Assembly: GCF_027531815.1 (NCBI RefSeq)
Contig: NZ_JAPZSK010000001.1
Span: 237,023-301,022, forward strand
DNA length: 64,000 nucleotides
Source: Gemmatimonas sp.
GTDB lineage: Bacteria; Gemmatimonadota; Gemmatimonadetes; Gemmatimonadales; Gemmatimonadaceae
Direction of reading: 5' to 3'
Shown here: piece after piece, positions 34,639 through 41,690 of the stretch
How positions within the stretch are numbered: the stretch's first letter is position 1
How the letters are laid out: each line of letters starts with the position of its first letter
Position numbers and translations under genes: made by a program
The notes under the pieces: model-generated
Databases searched by the model: none
Told to the model about the DNA's origin: nothing
The model's input: only the letters and a program-made list of their open reading frames with translations

Positions 34639-35805
34639 ATGCGTGGTTTCATCCTGCGGCGCAGCGCCGCGGTTCTGCTTCCCCTGGTTGCTGCCGCCAG
34701 CGCCGCCGATGCGCAGGGGCAGGTCTACCGGTCGTCGGCCCACGACTACCGCGTGGTGAAGGTCGTCGATGGGCTCGTGAACCCGTGGGGCATGGCGTTT
34801 CTCCCCAACGGGGACATGCTGGTGACGGAGCGGGGCGGGCGGCTGCGCATCGTGCGCGGTGGCGCCCTTGTGGTCACGCCGGTGGCCGGCGTGCCCGCCG
34901 TGGTGGCGGCTGGCCAGGGCGGCCTGCTCGACGTGGCGCTGCACCCGCAGTTCGCCAGCAACCGGCTCCTCTACCTCACCTACTCCAAGCAGATGCCCGG
35001 TGGCTCGACCACGGCGCTGCATCTGGCGCGCTTCGAGAACGATGCGCTGGTGGGCGGCAAGGACATCTTCATTGCCGAATCGAAGGGGCGACCGGGACAC
35101 TTCGGTTCACGCATCACCTTCGACAAGTCGGGGCACCTGTTCATCAGCGTGGGCGACCGGCAGATCGCGCCCGAGGGCGATCTGGCGAAGCACCCCGCGC
35201 AGGACCTGTCCAATCACCACGGCAAGATCATCCGACTCAACCTCGACGGCAGTGTGCCGACGGACAATCCGTTCGCCAAGCAGGCCGGCGCGAAGCCGGA
35301 GATCTGGAGCTACGGGCATCGCAATCCGCAGGGGCTGCTGGTGCACCCGGTCACCGGCGATCTGTGGGAAGTGGAGCACGGTCCGCAGGGCGGCGACGAG
35401 TTGAACCTGGTGGAGCCCGGCAAGAACTACGGGTGGCCCGTGGTGGGCTTTGGCGTGAACTACGGTCCCGGCAAGGCGATTCACGCCAGCACCATGGCGC
35501 CGGGGATGGAGAATGCGAAGCACGTGTGGGTGCCGTCCATCGCCACATCGGGGCTGCTGGTGTACACCGGCAGCAAGTTCCCCGAATGGAAGGGGAGCGT
35601 TTTCGTGGGCGGGCTCGCGGGCATGCGCGTGGCGCGTCTCACGCTCGACGGACAGAAGGCGGAACTGGCCGACAACCTCGTGAGGGGGATCGGCCGCATC
35701 CGTGATGTGCGCCAGGGGCCTGATGGCTTCATCTACCTCGCGGTGGACGACGCGCAGGGCAAGCCCACGCCGGTGGTGCGGCTCGAGCCGGTTGCGCGCA
35801 AGTAA
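34639..35805 (+). CDS. Soluble PQQ-dependent aldose sugar dehydrogenase (YliI/GdhB family)
   Basis: 388 residues from the ATG at 34639, chosen over the in-frame ATG at 34567 because it follows a GGGAG ribosome binding site and opens a clean signal peptide (LLPLVAAASAADAQ). The six-bladed propeller motifs are clear: VDGLVNPWGMAFLPNG near 38-53, GQGGLLDVALHPQF, FGSRITFDKSGHLFISVGD, SYGHRNPQGLLVHP (PQQ-site His), and EHGPQGGDELNLVEPGKNYGWP. Family members oxidise aldoses in the periplasm with PQQ. No PQQ biosynthesis genes are in the window. TAA overlaps the ATG of GH16 by one base. Confidence 0.9.
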   Translation: MRGFILRRSAAVLLPLVAAASAADAQGQVYRSSAHDYRVVKVVDGLVNPWGMAFLPNGDMLVTERGGRLRIVRGGALVVTPVAGVPAVVAAGQGGLLDVALHPQFASNRLLYLTYSKQMPGGSTTALHLARFENDALVGGKDIFIAESKGRPGHFGSRITFDKSGHLFISVGDRQIAPEGDLAKHPAQDLSNHHGKIIRLNLDGSVPTDNPFAKQAGAKPEIWSYGHRNPQGLLVHPVTGDLWEVEHGPQGGDELNLVEPGKNYGWPVVGFGVNYGPGKAIHASTMAPGMENAKHVWVPSIATSGLLVYTGSKFPEWKGSVFVGGLAGMRVARLTLDGQKAELADNLVRGIGRIRDVRQGPDGFIYLAVDDAQGKPTPVVRLEPVARK

Positions 35806-36800
35806 TGCGTGAGAGGCGATCGGTTCACCGCCGCGGTGCGCTGCTGCGCATCGCGGCGGTGTGCGTTGCTGCCGCGGGGCTGAGTGCCGCGGTCGCGGCC
35901 TGCGACACGCGTGGCAATCGCTTCGGTACCGTGGCCACCGCCGCGGCGTCGATGGGCAATGCCGATCGTCCCGGCTGGACGCTTACCTGGTACGACGAGT
36001 TCACCGACACGATCCTCAATGCCGGCAAGTGGGTGGCCGAAGAGGGCAACGGCTTCTGGAACGCCGACAGTAGCGCGTATGTGAGTGGCTGGGGCAACGA
36101 CGAACTGCAGTGCTACACCGCGTCGCCTGCCAACGTGCGGGTGCGGGACGGCGCGCTGCGCATCATCGCTCGGCGGGAATCCGTGCCCAACGTGTCGTCG
36201 CGTGACCGCACCGATCGCTGCGCCTTCTCTTCGGCGCGCCTCAAGACGCGCGCGCACGACGGGCGCGAACTGTTCGCCCAGCGGTACGGGCGCATCGAGT
36301 TCCGGGCGCGCCTCCCCGAAGGACAGGGGCTGTGGCCGGCGCTGTGGCTGCTTCCGCTGCGCGACGCGTACGGCACCTGGGCCGCGAGCGGCGAAATCGA
36401 CGTCATGGAAGCACGCGGCCAGAACCCGCAGGTGGTGCTTGGCACGCTGCACTACGGCGGCCAGTGGCCGAACAACGTGCACACCGGCATGGACTACACG
36501 CTACCGAACAACGGCCGCATCAGCGACTGGCACGTGTATGCCATCGAGTGGAGCCCCAAACGCATTGCGTGGTTCGTGGACGACTCACTGTACCAGACGC
36601 AGACCGACTGGTACAGCGGCACCGACAGCACGCAGAAGAGCCGGGGAACGGCGCCCTTCGACCAGCCCTTCTACCTCGTCATGAATCTCGCGGTGGGTGG
36701 ACGGTTTCTCGGTGCCCCCGACAGTACGACGAAGTTCCCCGGCGAGCTGCAGGTGGATTGGGTACGGGCGTACGAGCAACAGCAACAGCCTAAGGAGTAA
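35805..36800 (+). CDS. GH16 beta-glucanase/laminarinase-like lipoprotein
   Basis: 331 residues. The start codon shares its A with the previous stop (TAATG). A signal peptide ends in AVAAC with the lipidated Cys33, so the enzyme is probably anchored at the outer membrane or periplasm. The GH16 catalytic motif is GEIDVME with nucleophile Glu197, Asp199 and acid/base Glu202. Flanking conserved elements are WYDEF (about 62-66), YGRIEFRARLPEGQGLWPALWLL (about 161-183) and PFYLVMNLAVGG. The motif lacks the extra Met of beta-bulge kappa-carrageenases and matches endo-1,3-beta-glucanases best. Together with the sugar dehydrogenase it suggests glucan use. Confidence 0.93.
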   Translation: MRERRSVHRRGALLRIAAVCVAAAGLSAAVAACDTRGNRFGTVATAAASMGNADRPGWTLTWYDEFTDTILNAGKWVAEEGNGFWNADSSAYVSGWGNDELQCYTASPANVRVRDGALRIIARRESVPNVSSRDRTDRCAFSSARLKTRAHDGRELFAQRYGRIEFRARLPEGQGLWPALWLLPLRDAYGTWAASGEIDVMEARGQNPQVVLGTLHYGGQWPNNVHTGMDYTLPNNGRISDWHVYAIEWSPKRIAWFVDDSLYQTQTDWYSGTDSTQKSRGTAPFDQPFYLVMNLAVGGRFLGAPDSTTKFPGELQVDWVRAYEQQQQPKE

Positions 36801-36813
36801 AGCGTTCCCTCCT

Positions 36814-36855
36814 GACTGCACCGCGCCAGCCGTGATCGCCGTGCAGTCGGCTGGC
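36814..36855 (+). other. Potential H-type pseudoknot in the GH16 3' region
   Basis: Two perfect, interleaved complementary pairs lie 13 bases after the GH16 stop: GACTGCAC (36814-36821) with GTGCAGTC (36841-36848), and GCCAGCC (36825-36831) with GGCTGGC (36849-36855). The 3' strands abut directly and the connecting loops are 3 and 9 bases, lengths compatible with a stacked H-type pseudoknot. The role is unknown; an RNA-stability or termination element is possible. Confidence 0.5.
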
Positions 36856-36870
36856 AACGCATGACCCGTT

Positions 36871-36905
36871 ACGCCGTTCCCGCGGCGCAGCGCGCCGCCC
36901 CCCCT
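36871..36905. repeat. Gene-less fragment with the same end structure as cassette B
   Basis: ACGCCGTTCCC (36871-36881) is followed by a 7-bp hairpin (36882-36898, loop AGC) and a run of C. This order, an ACGCCGTTCCC word then a GC hairpin with a 3-base loop then C-rich sequence, is that of the 3' end of both 147-bp copies at 19543-19577 and 20138-20180. It also sits between convergent genes, where it could terminate transcription. Confidence 0.55.
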
Positions 36906-37407
36906 AGATCAGTGGCGGCTCCATCCCCAGGTCTTCCCACTCTTCCTTCGCCGGACCGTAGACTCCCGGCACGCGCAGCCCGGCCTGACGCATCAGCACC
37001 GTCATCTGTCCGCGATGATGGATCTGATGGCTCATCAGCGCCGCGAGCGTCATCGCCTTGGTCCAGGTGAAGCCGTACATCTCGTCGGTCGTGGTCAGCG
37101 TGAGATCCGTCCACTTGGCCTTGATCTCTTCCACGAGTGACAACGCCGCCGACGCGTAGCCGTGCGCGATCTCCACGGCCGTAGGCGGGACCTCCTCGTG
37201 CTCCCCTACACCGTCCACAGCGAGCCCCGTCTTGTTCATCATTTCGGGAATGGTCTGCGCGATGTGCCAGGCCAAACGACCGAGGTTACGCCCACCCGGA
37301 TACATCGGTTGCGAGAGTGACGCGTCGGTGAGCGCGTCCATGAGCTTCTGGGTGTCGCCACTTTCGAACGCCCAGTGCGAGAGGAATTCTTCGAGGGAGT
37401 GATACAT
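36904..37407 (-). CDS. DinB-family four-helix protein
   Basis: 167 residues from the ATG at 37407; the open frame to 37473 adds an unrelated leader. The DinB/YfiT-like metal-binding histidines are in RLAWHIAQTIPE (about 45-56) and LAALMSHQIHHRGQMTVLMRQAG (about 120-142). Members are metal-binding four-helix bundles, some acting as thiol transferases for bacillithiol or mycothiol; the cofactor used in this organism is unknown. The gene is convergent with GH16, separated by the structured 36814-36905 segment, and divergent from the alpha/beta hydrolase. Confidence 0.85.
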   Translation of the reverse strand: MYHSLEEFLSHWAFESGDTQKLMDALTDASLSQPMYPGGRNLGRLAWHIAQTIPEMMNKTGLAVDGVGEHEEVPPTAVEIAHGYASAALSLVEEIKAKWTDLTLTTTDEMYGFTWTKAMTLAALMSHQIHHRGQMTVLMRQAGLRVPGVYGPAKEEWEDLGMEPPLI

Positions 37408-37545
37408 GGCCGGGCAGCTCGGTAGGGGGTGGGAAGAACCGGAGTGCAGGCAAGTTCCAGCCGCAGTCGCCACCCGACAAGGGTGTATCCGGCGCCCCCG
37501 TGGAACTTCGCGCCGGCCTCGTCACTACATGGGAGGCGACCGTCG

Positions 37546-38529
37546 ATGAGCGAGATTGGACCACGGGGATCAGGAGAGAGGTGGATGCGGCGATCCGTGC
37601 GAGTGATGGGGATGGTAGCTCTTGGAACGATGCTGCTTGGCGGAACGACGTTGGGGGCGTTGCGGCTTGATGATCCGGTGCCCGGCTTCGCCGACCGTCG
37701 GGGCGAGGTCGCGTCGGTCACGCGCGACGAGGCCACCGTCGAGGAGGGGCATCGTATCGAAGCGGTGACCGTGCGGTCCACCAGCGGCGTTACCGTGCCA
37801 ATGCTCGTGAAGCGGCCGCTGGCCGATTCCGCCGCGCCACTGGTCGTTGTTCTCGGCGGCCATGCCACGGGACGCGATGCGGCGCGCCTCATCCCCGACA
37901 CGCGCGGGCGGGTGGTGGTCGCGCTGTCGTACCCGTACACCGGGCCGCACCGCATGAAGGGGCTCGAAATCTTCAAGTGGGCACCGGACATTCGTCAGGC
38001 GCTGCACGATACGCCGCCGGCCATTCAGCTGGCGCTCGACTGGCTGCTGCAGCAGCCGTGGGTGGACGCCCGTGAAGTGCACGGGGTGGGCGCCAGTCTG
38101 GGCACCCCGTTCATGACCGTGGCGGCGGCACTCGACCCGCGCATCACCCATGTGTGGAGCGTGCACGGCGCGGGGCAGTCGCGTGCCCTGCTGGCGCACA
38201 ACGCGCGCGAGTCCATGCCCCACCTGCTGGCGCCACTCGCCGGTGTGCTGGCCGACGTGATCGTCTCCGGGCCCTACCTCACCCCCGAGCGGTGGGCCGC
38301 CCGCATTGCCCCGCGTCCGTTCACGATGATCAACGCCACCAACGACGAGCGCCTCCCCCGGGCAGCCGTGGAGGCGCTGTACGACGCGGCGCAGCAGCCC
38401 AAGTCGCTGCTCTGGATGCCGGGGCAGCATGTCCAACCCAATCGCCCGGAGGTCGTGCGCGCGCTCGTGACCACGGTGCTGCAGCGCATGGAGCCCGCAC
38501 CCGCGGAAAGCAAAGCGGCCGGCGAATAG
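37546..38529 (+). CDS. Exported alpha/beta hydrolase (dienelactone hydrolase-like)
   Basis: 327 residues from the ATG at 37546. A hydrophobic segment at about 18-38 is a signal or anchor. The fold elements are LVVVLGGHATGRDA (oxyanion-hole strand, about 103-116), the nucleophile elbow GVGASLGTPF (Ser about 187), and late PFTMINATNDERLP (acid Asp, about 269-282) and MPGQHVQPNRPEV (His, about 307-319). The substrate cannot be inferred. The stop codon forms the loop of a perfect 12-bp palindrome, a compact terminator shared with the convergent downstream gene. Confidence 0.8.
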   Translation: MSEIGPRGSGERWMRRSVRVMGMVALGTMLLGGTTLGALRLDDPVPGFADRRGEVASVTRDEATVEEGHRIEAVTVRSTSGVTVPMLVKRPLADSAAPLVVVLGGHATGRDAARLIPDTRGRVVVALSYPYTGPHRMKGLEIFKWAPDIRQALHDTPPAIQLALDWLLQQPWVDAREVHGVGASLGTPFMTVAAALDPRITHVWSVHGAGQSRALLAHNARESMPHLLAPLAGVLADVIVSGPYLTPERWAARIAPRPFTMINATNDERLPRAAVEALYDAAQQPKSLLWMPGQHVQPNRPEVVRALVTTVLQRMEPAPAESKAAGE

Positions 38530-38541
38530 TTCGCCGGCCGC
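38515..38541. terminator. Perfect 12-bp palindrome with the stop codon as its 3-base loop
   Basis: GCGGCCGGCGAA (38515-38526) pairs with TTCGCCGGCCGC (38530-38541); the three unpaired bases are the TAG of the hydrolase gene. The convergent gluconate-dehydrogenase-like gene ends at 38576. The last four codons of the protein (Ala-Ala-Gly-Glu) are dictated by the stem. Confidence 0.7.
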
Positions 38542-38575
38542 CCGAGCCCATCATGCAAGACCACGACGCAGGCCG

Positions 38576-39220
38576 TCAGGCGTGCGACGCCCAGCTCGTC
38601 TCCCCCTTGGTATACGGCAGACACGGCTCGTACTTCCCTGGCGTTTCCTTGTAACGCATCGCCTTCGTGTAGCCGATCTCGCTGGTGAAGAAGCCCAGCA
38701 GGGCGAGCTCCTTCATCATGCGGAAGTAGTGCTGCGGCTCATCGGGCTTGCGCGTCTTCTGAAACGCGTGCTGCTCCTGGTCGAGCGTGGTGAGCACCGC
38801 CGTACGCTGCTCCGGCGTGGCCTGCATGAAGCCGGTCTGGTGCGCCGCCTTGCACGCCTCCTCCACCTTGGCCATGCCCTCGCGGAAGATCCGCTGCTCG
38901 GCCGGCGTGTACGTGTCGGTGACCATGAGCGCCATGAAGGGTCCTGTCGCCGCGGCCTTGGCTCCCGGTGACTTGGCCGTGGACGGCAGAATGGTGTCGG
39001 CCACCTCGTCGAGAAACTGCTGGTCGGCTACGCTGAACTCGCCAATGGGCGCCGGTCCTGTGGCCCCGGCCTGCGCGCTGTCGGTGGCAGCCGGGCGGTC
39101 GCCGGCGCAGGCCGTGAGCAGCTGGCTGCCGCCCACGAAGGCCACGCCACCCAGCAGCACGCTCACGCGTCGGATCGCTTCGCGGCGATCGATCCCGGAC
39201 ATGCGTTCGAAGTCGGTCAT
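38576..39220 (-). CDS. Gluconate 2-dehydrogenase subunit 3-like lipoprotein
   Basis: 214 residues. An RR-containing signal (DRREAIRRVSVLLGGVAFVGG) ends in a lipobox LTAC (Cys38), suggesting Tat-type export together with a folded partner. The mature part has the subunit 3 pattern: FSVADQQFLDEVADTILPST (about 62-81), SPGAKAAATGPFMALMV (about 84-100) and a helical tail. It belongs to the family of small subunits that pair with GMC flavoproteins and are thought to carry them through the Tat pathway. The GMC gene is immediately upstream on the same strand (13 bases). Confidence 0.88.
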   Translation of the reverse strand: MTDFERMSGIDRREAIRRVSVLLGGVAFVGGSQLLTACAGDRPAATDSAQAGATGPAPIGEFSVADQQFLDEVADTILPSTAKSPGAKAAATGPFMALMVTDTYTPAEQRIFREGMAKVEEACKAAHQTGFMQATPEQRTAVLTTLDQEQHAFQKTRKPDEPQHYFRMMKELALLGFFTSEIGYTKAMRYKETPGKYEPCLPYTKGETSWASHA

Positions 39221-39233
39221 ACGCGCGATCTCC

Positions 39234-40922
39234 TTACAGTTCGCGGCGCTTGAGCGCGTTCACGGCAAACTCCGCCGCACGCGCCGTCAACGCCATGTAG
39301 GTGAGCGAGGGATTCACCGCCGCGGCCGACGTCATGCACGACCCGTCGGTGACGAACACGTTGAGCGCATCCCACACCTGGTTGTTGCCGTTCAGCACCG
39401 ACGTCTTCGGGTCGCGCCCCATGCGGGCCGTCCCCATCTCGTGAATCCCCATGCCGGGCGCATAGCCACCGTCGTACGTCTTCACGTCCTTCACGCCGCT
39501 GTTCTCGAGCATCTCCGCCATCTCGACGGTCATGTCCTTGCGCATGAGCCGCTCGTTCTCCTTGATCTCGCAATCGATCTTGAGCACGGGCAGCCCCCAC
39601 TTGTCGGTCTTGGTCTCGTCGATGCTGATCTTGTTGCTGTGGTCGGGGAGCATTTCGCCGAAGGCGGTGGCGCCAATGGTCCACTCGCCCGGCTGCGCCA
39701 TCTCGTCCTTGAAGTCGCCACCGATGCCCAGCTCGGCCACGGCGCGCCCCCACCCTTCGCGGCTGGCACTGCCCTGATAGCCGAAGCCGCGCAGGTACGG
39801 CCGCTTGTCGCCGAACAGGTTCTGCCAGCGCGGGATGTAAAAGCCCGTGGGACGACGGCCGTAGTAGTACTTGTCGTCGAACCCTTCGATCCGACCGCCC
39901 GCGCCGAGGCGGAAGTGGTGGTCCATGAGGTTATGCCCCAACTCGCCGCTGCTGCTGCCAAGCCCCTCGGGCCAGATGTCGCGCGCCGAGCGCATGAGCA
40001 GCCAGGTGCTGTTGAGCGTCGACGCGCAGAGGAAGAAGATCTTGGCCTTGTACTCGGTGGCTTCCTTCGTGACCGCATCCACCACCCGCACCCCGCTCAC
40101 CTTCTTGGTGTTCTTGTCGTACACGAGCTCGTGCACGATGCTGTTCACCTTGAGCGTGAGATTGCCCGTCTTCTGCGCGGCCGGCAGCGTGCTCGACTGC
40201 GTGCTGAAATACGCGCCGAAAATGCACCCCAACCAGCAGGCATCGCGCGTCTGGCACTGTCCGCGGCCGGGGAGCGGCTGCGTGAGGTTGGCGCTGCGAC
40301 CAATGATGAGGTGACGCTTGCCGCCGTAGCTCTTCTTGATCTGCTCGGCCACATGCTGCTCGCCGCAGTTGAGCGCGAACCCGGGAAGGAATTCACTGTC
40401 GGGGAGCTGCGGCAGGTTCTCGCGCGTTCCCTGAATGCCCGCGTGCTTCTCCACGTAGGAGTACCACGGCGCGATGTCGCGGTAGCGGAGGGGCCAGTCC
40501 ACCGCGAGCCCCTCCTTGGCGTTCGCCTCGAAGTCGAAGTCGCTCCAGCGGTAGCTCTGGCGTCCCCACATGAGTGAGCGACCGCCGAGGTGGTAGCCGC
40601 GGTACCAGTCGAAACGCTTCACCTCGGTGTACGGGCTGTCCTTGTCGTTCGCCCAGTAGTCGAGGTTCTTCTCGTTCAGGGGATAGTCACGGCGCAGCAC
40701 GGGGTAGTCGGCTTCCATCTGCTTGGTGCGCCCGCCGCGATGCGGATACTCCCACGGCCCCTTGGTGGCGTTCTTGTAGCCGGTGATGTGGTCGATGTTG
40801 TGCCCACGCTCGAGCAGCAGGACCTTGAGCCCCTTTTCGGTGAGTTCCTTGGCGGCCCAACCGCCCGAAATGCCGGAGCCCACGACAATCGCGTCGAACT
40901 CCGTCGTCTGTGCAGCCTGCAC
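39234..40922 (-). CDS. GMC-family FAD oxidoreductase
   Basis: 562 residues from the GTG at 40922, which follows an AGGAGG ribosome binding site at ideal spacing; the open frame to 41258 is antisense to the RidA gene and has no family sequence. FAD binding is by IVVGSGISGGWAAKELTEKG (about 10-29) and LLERG. Typical GMC features are GGRSLMWGRQSYRWSDFDFE (about 118-137), a CxxxxC-containing insert (RGQCQTRDACWLGCIFGAY) found in this subfamily, and the C-terminal GIHEMGTARMG catalytic region (about 500-510). The lack of its own signal peptide fits hitch-hiker export with the Tat-type subunit 3 downstream. Such complexes oxidise sugars or sugar acids; the substrate is unknown. Confidence 0.9.
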   Translation of the reverse strand: MQAAQTTEFDAIVVGSGISGGWAAKELTEKGLKVLLLERGHNIDHITGYKNATKGPWEYPHRGGRTKQMEADYPVLRRDYPLNEKNLDYWANDKDSPYTEVKRFDWYRGYHLGGRSLMWGRQSYRWSDFDFEANAKEGLAVDWPLRYRDIAPWYSYVEKHAGIQGTRENLPQLPDSEFLPGFALNCGEQHVAEQIKKSYGGKRHLIIGRSANLTQPLPGRGQCQTRDACWLGCIFGAYFSTQSSTLPAAQKTGNLTLKVNSIVHELVYDKNTKKVSGVRVVDAVTKEATEYKAKIFFLCASTLNSTWLLMRSARDIWPEGLGSSSGELGHNLMDHHFRLGAGGRIEGFDDKYYYGRRPTGFYIPRWQNLFGDKRPYLRGFGYQGSASREGWGRAVAELGIGGDFKDEMAQPGEWTIGATAFGEMLPDHSNKISIDETKTDKWGLPVLKIDCEIKENERLMRKDMTVEMAEMLENSGVKDVKTYDGGYAPGMGIHEMGTARMGRDPKTSVLNGNNQVWDALNVFVTDGSCMTSAAAVNPSLTYMALTARAAEFAVNALKRREL

Positions 40923-41100
40923 TGCGCCTCCTGTTCGTGGCCCGGGACGAGGGTGGGCCAATCGGTGCCTGTCCGGCGGGGTGGGAAGGTGCGCCGGGGT
41001 CGCCGGTGTTCGTACCCGGCGTTCTCCCCAAATAGTGTAGGGCGGCACAGAGTCACGCGAGGGGTGTTTCGGAAACAGCGCGCCGGACGCACTTTGGAAG

Positions 41101-41619
41101 ATGATCTCGCGCCTCTCCCCTCGCCCGGTTCGCGCCGCCGTGCGCCCCAGCCGGTGTCGGCTCTCCGCCGTCACGCTGACCGCGCTCCTGGCGACCGCCC
41201 TGGTGATGACCGCCTGCACCGCGCCCCGTCCCACACCGGCTCCGGAACCGGTGTTCATTCACCCGGACGGTCCGCCGGTCAATCCCTTTTCCCCGGCCGT
41301 ACGGGTCGGGGATCTGGTGTTCGTCTCCGGCACCCTCGGTACCACCGGCACGGGACTCACCCTCGTGCCCGGCGGCATTCAGCCCGAAACACGTCAGGTG
41401 ATGGAGAACATCAAGCGCACGCTGGCGGCGGCGGGGCTTGGCATGGACCGGCTCGTGAAGTGCACGGCGTATCTGGCCGACCTCACGGAATGGCCGGCGA
41501 TGAACGAGGTCTACCGGTCGTACTTCACCAACGGCCGGTTCCCGGCGCGTGCGGCGGTGCAGGCCACGTTGCTGAACGGCGCGCGTGTGGAACTGGAGTG
41601 CATCGCCGCGGCACGCTGA
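41101..41619 (+). CDS. RidA-family protein exported as a lipoprotein
   Basis: 172 residues. A long basic-hydrophobic leader ends in LVMTAC with the lipidated Cys39, so this RidA is placed outside the cytoplasm, unlike canonical RidA, which deaminates 2-aminoacrylate in the cytosol. The RidA core is intact: VRVGDLVFVSGTLG (about 73-86), QVMENIKRTLAAAG (about 101-114), YLADLTEWPAMNEVYRSYF and FPARAAVQATLLNGARVELECIAA, which contains the conserved arginine of the deaminase site. It may therefore be active, or use the fold to bind small ligands. It is convergent with the kinase gene and divergent from the GMC gene. Confidence 0.85.
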   Translation: MISRLSPRPVRAAVRPSRCRLSAVTLTALLATALVMTACTAPRPTPAPEPVFIHPDGPPVNPFSPAVRVGDLVFVSGTLGTTGTGLTLVPGGIQPETRQVMENIKRTLAAAGLGMDRLVKCTAYLADLTEWPAMNEVYRSYFTNGRFPARAAVQATLLNGARVELECIAAAR

Positions 41620-41660
41620 GCGCGGCACGCTGAGCGCGGCACGCTGAGCGCGGCACGCTG
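41607..41660. repeat. Almost four copies of a 14-bp unit over the RidA stop
   Basis: The unit CGCGGCACGCTGAG occurs three times perfectly plus a 12-base partial copy. The first copy contains the last codons and TGA of the RidA gene. A slippage product, possibly also extending the 3' region towards the terminator that follows. Confidence 0.9.
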
Positions 41661-41661
41661 C

Positions 41662-41682
41662 CGGCGGTCACCACGACCGCCG
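41662..41682. terminator. Hairpin between the convergent RidA and kinase genes
   Basis: CGGCGGTC (41662-41669) pairs perfectly with GACCGCCG (41675-41682) around ACCAC. It lies 9 bases before the kinase stop and can act on both transcripts. Confidence 0.5.
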
Positions 41683-41690
41683 TGCTCCCG

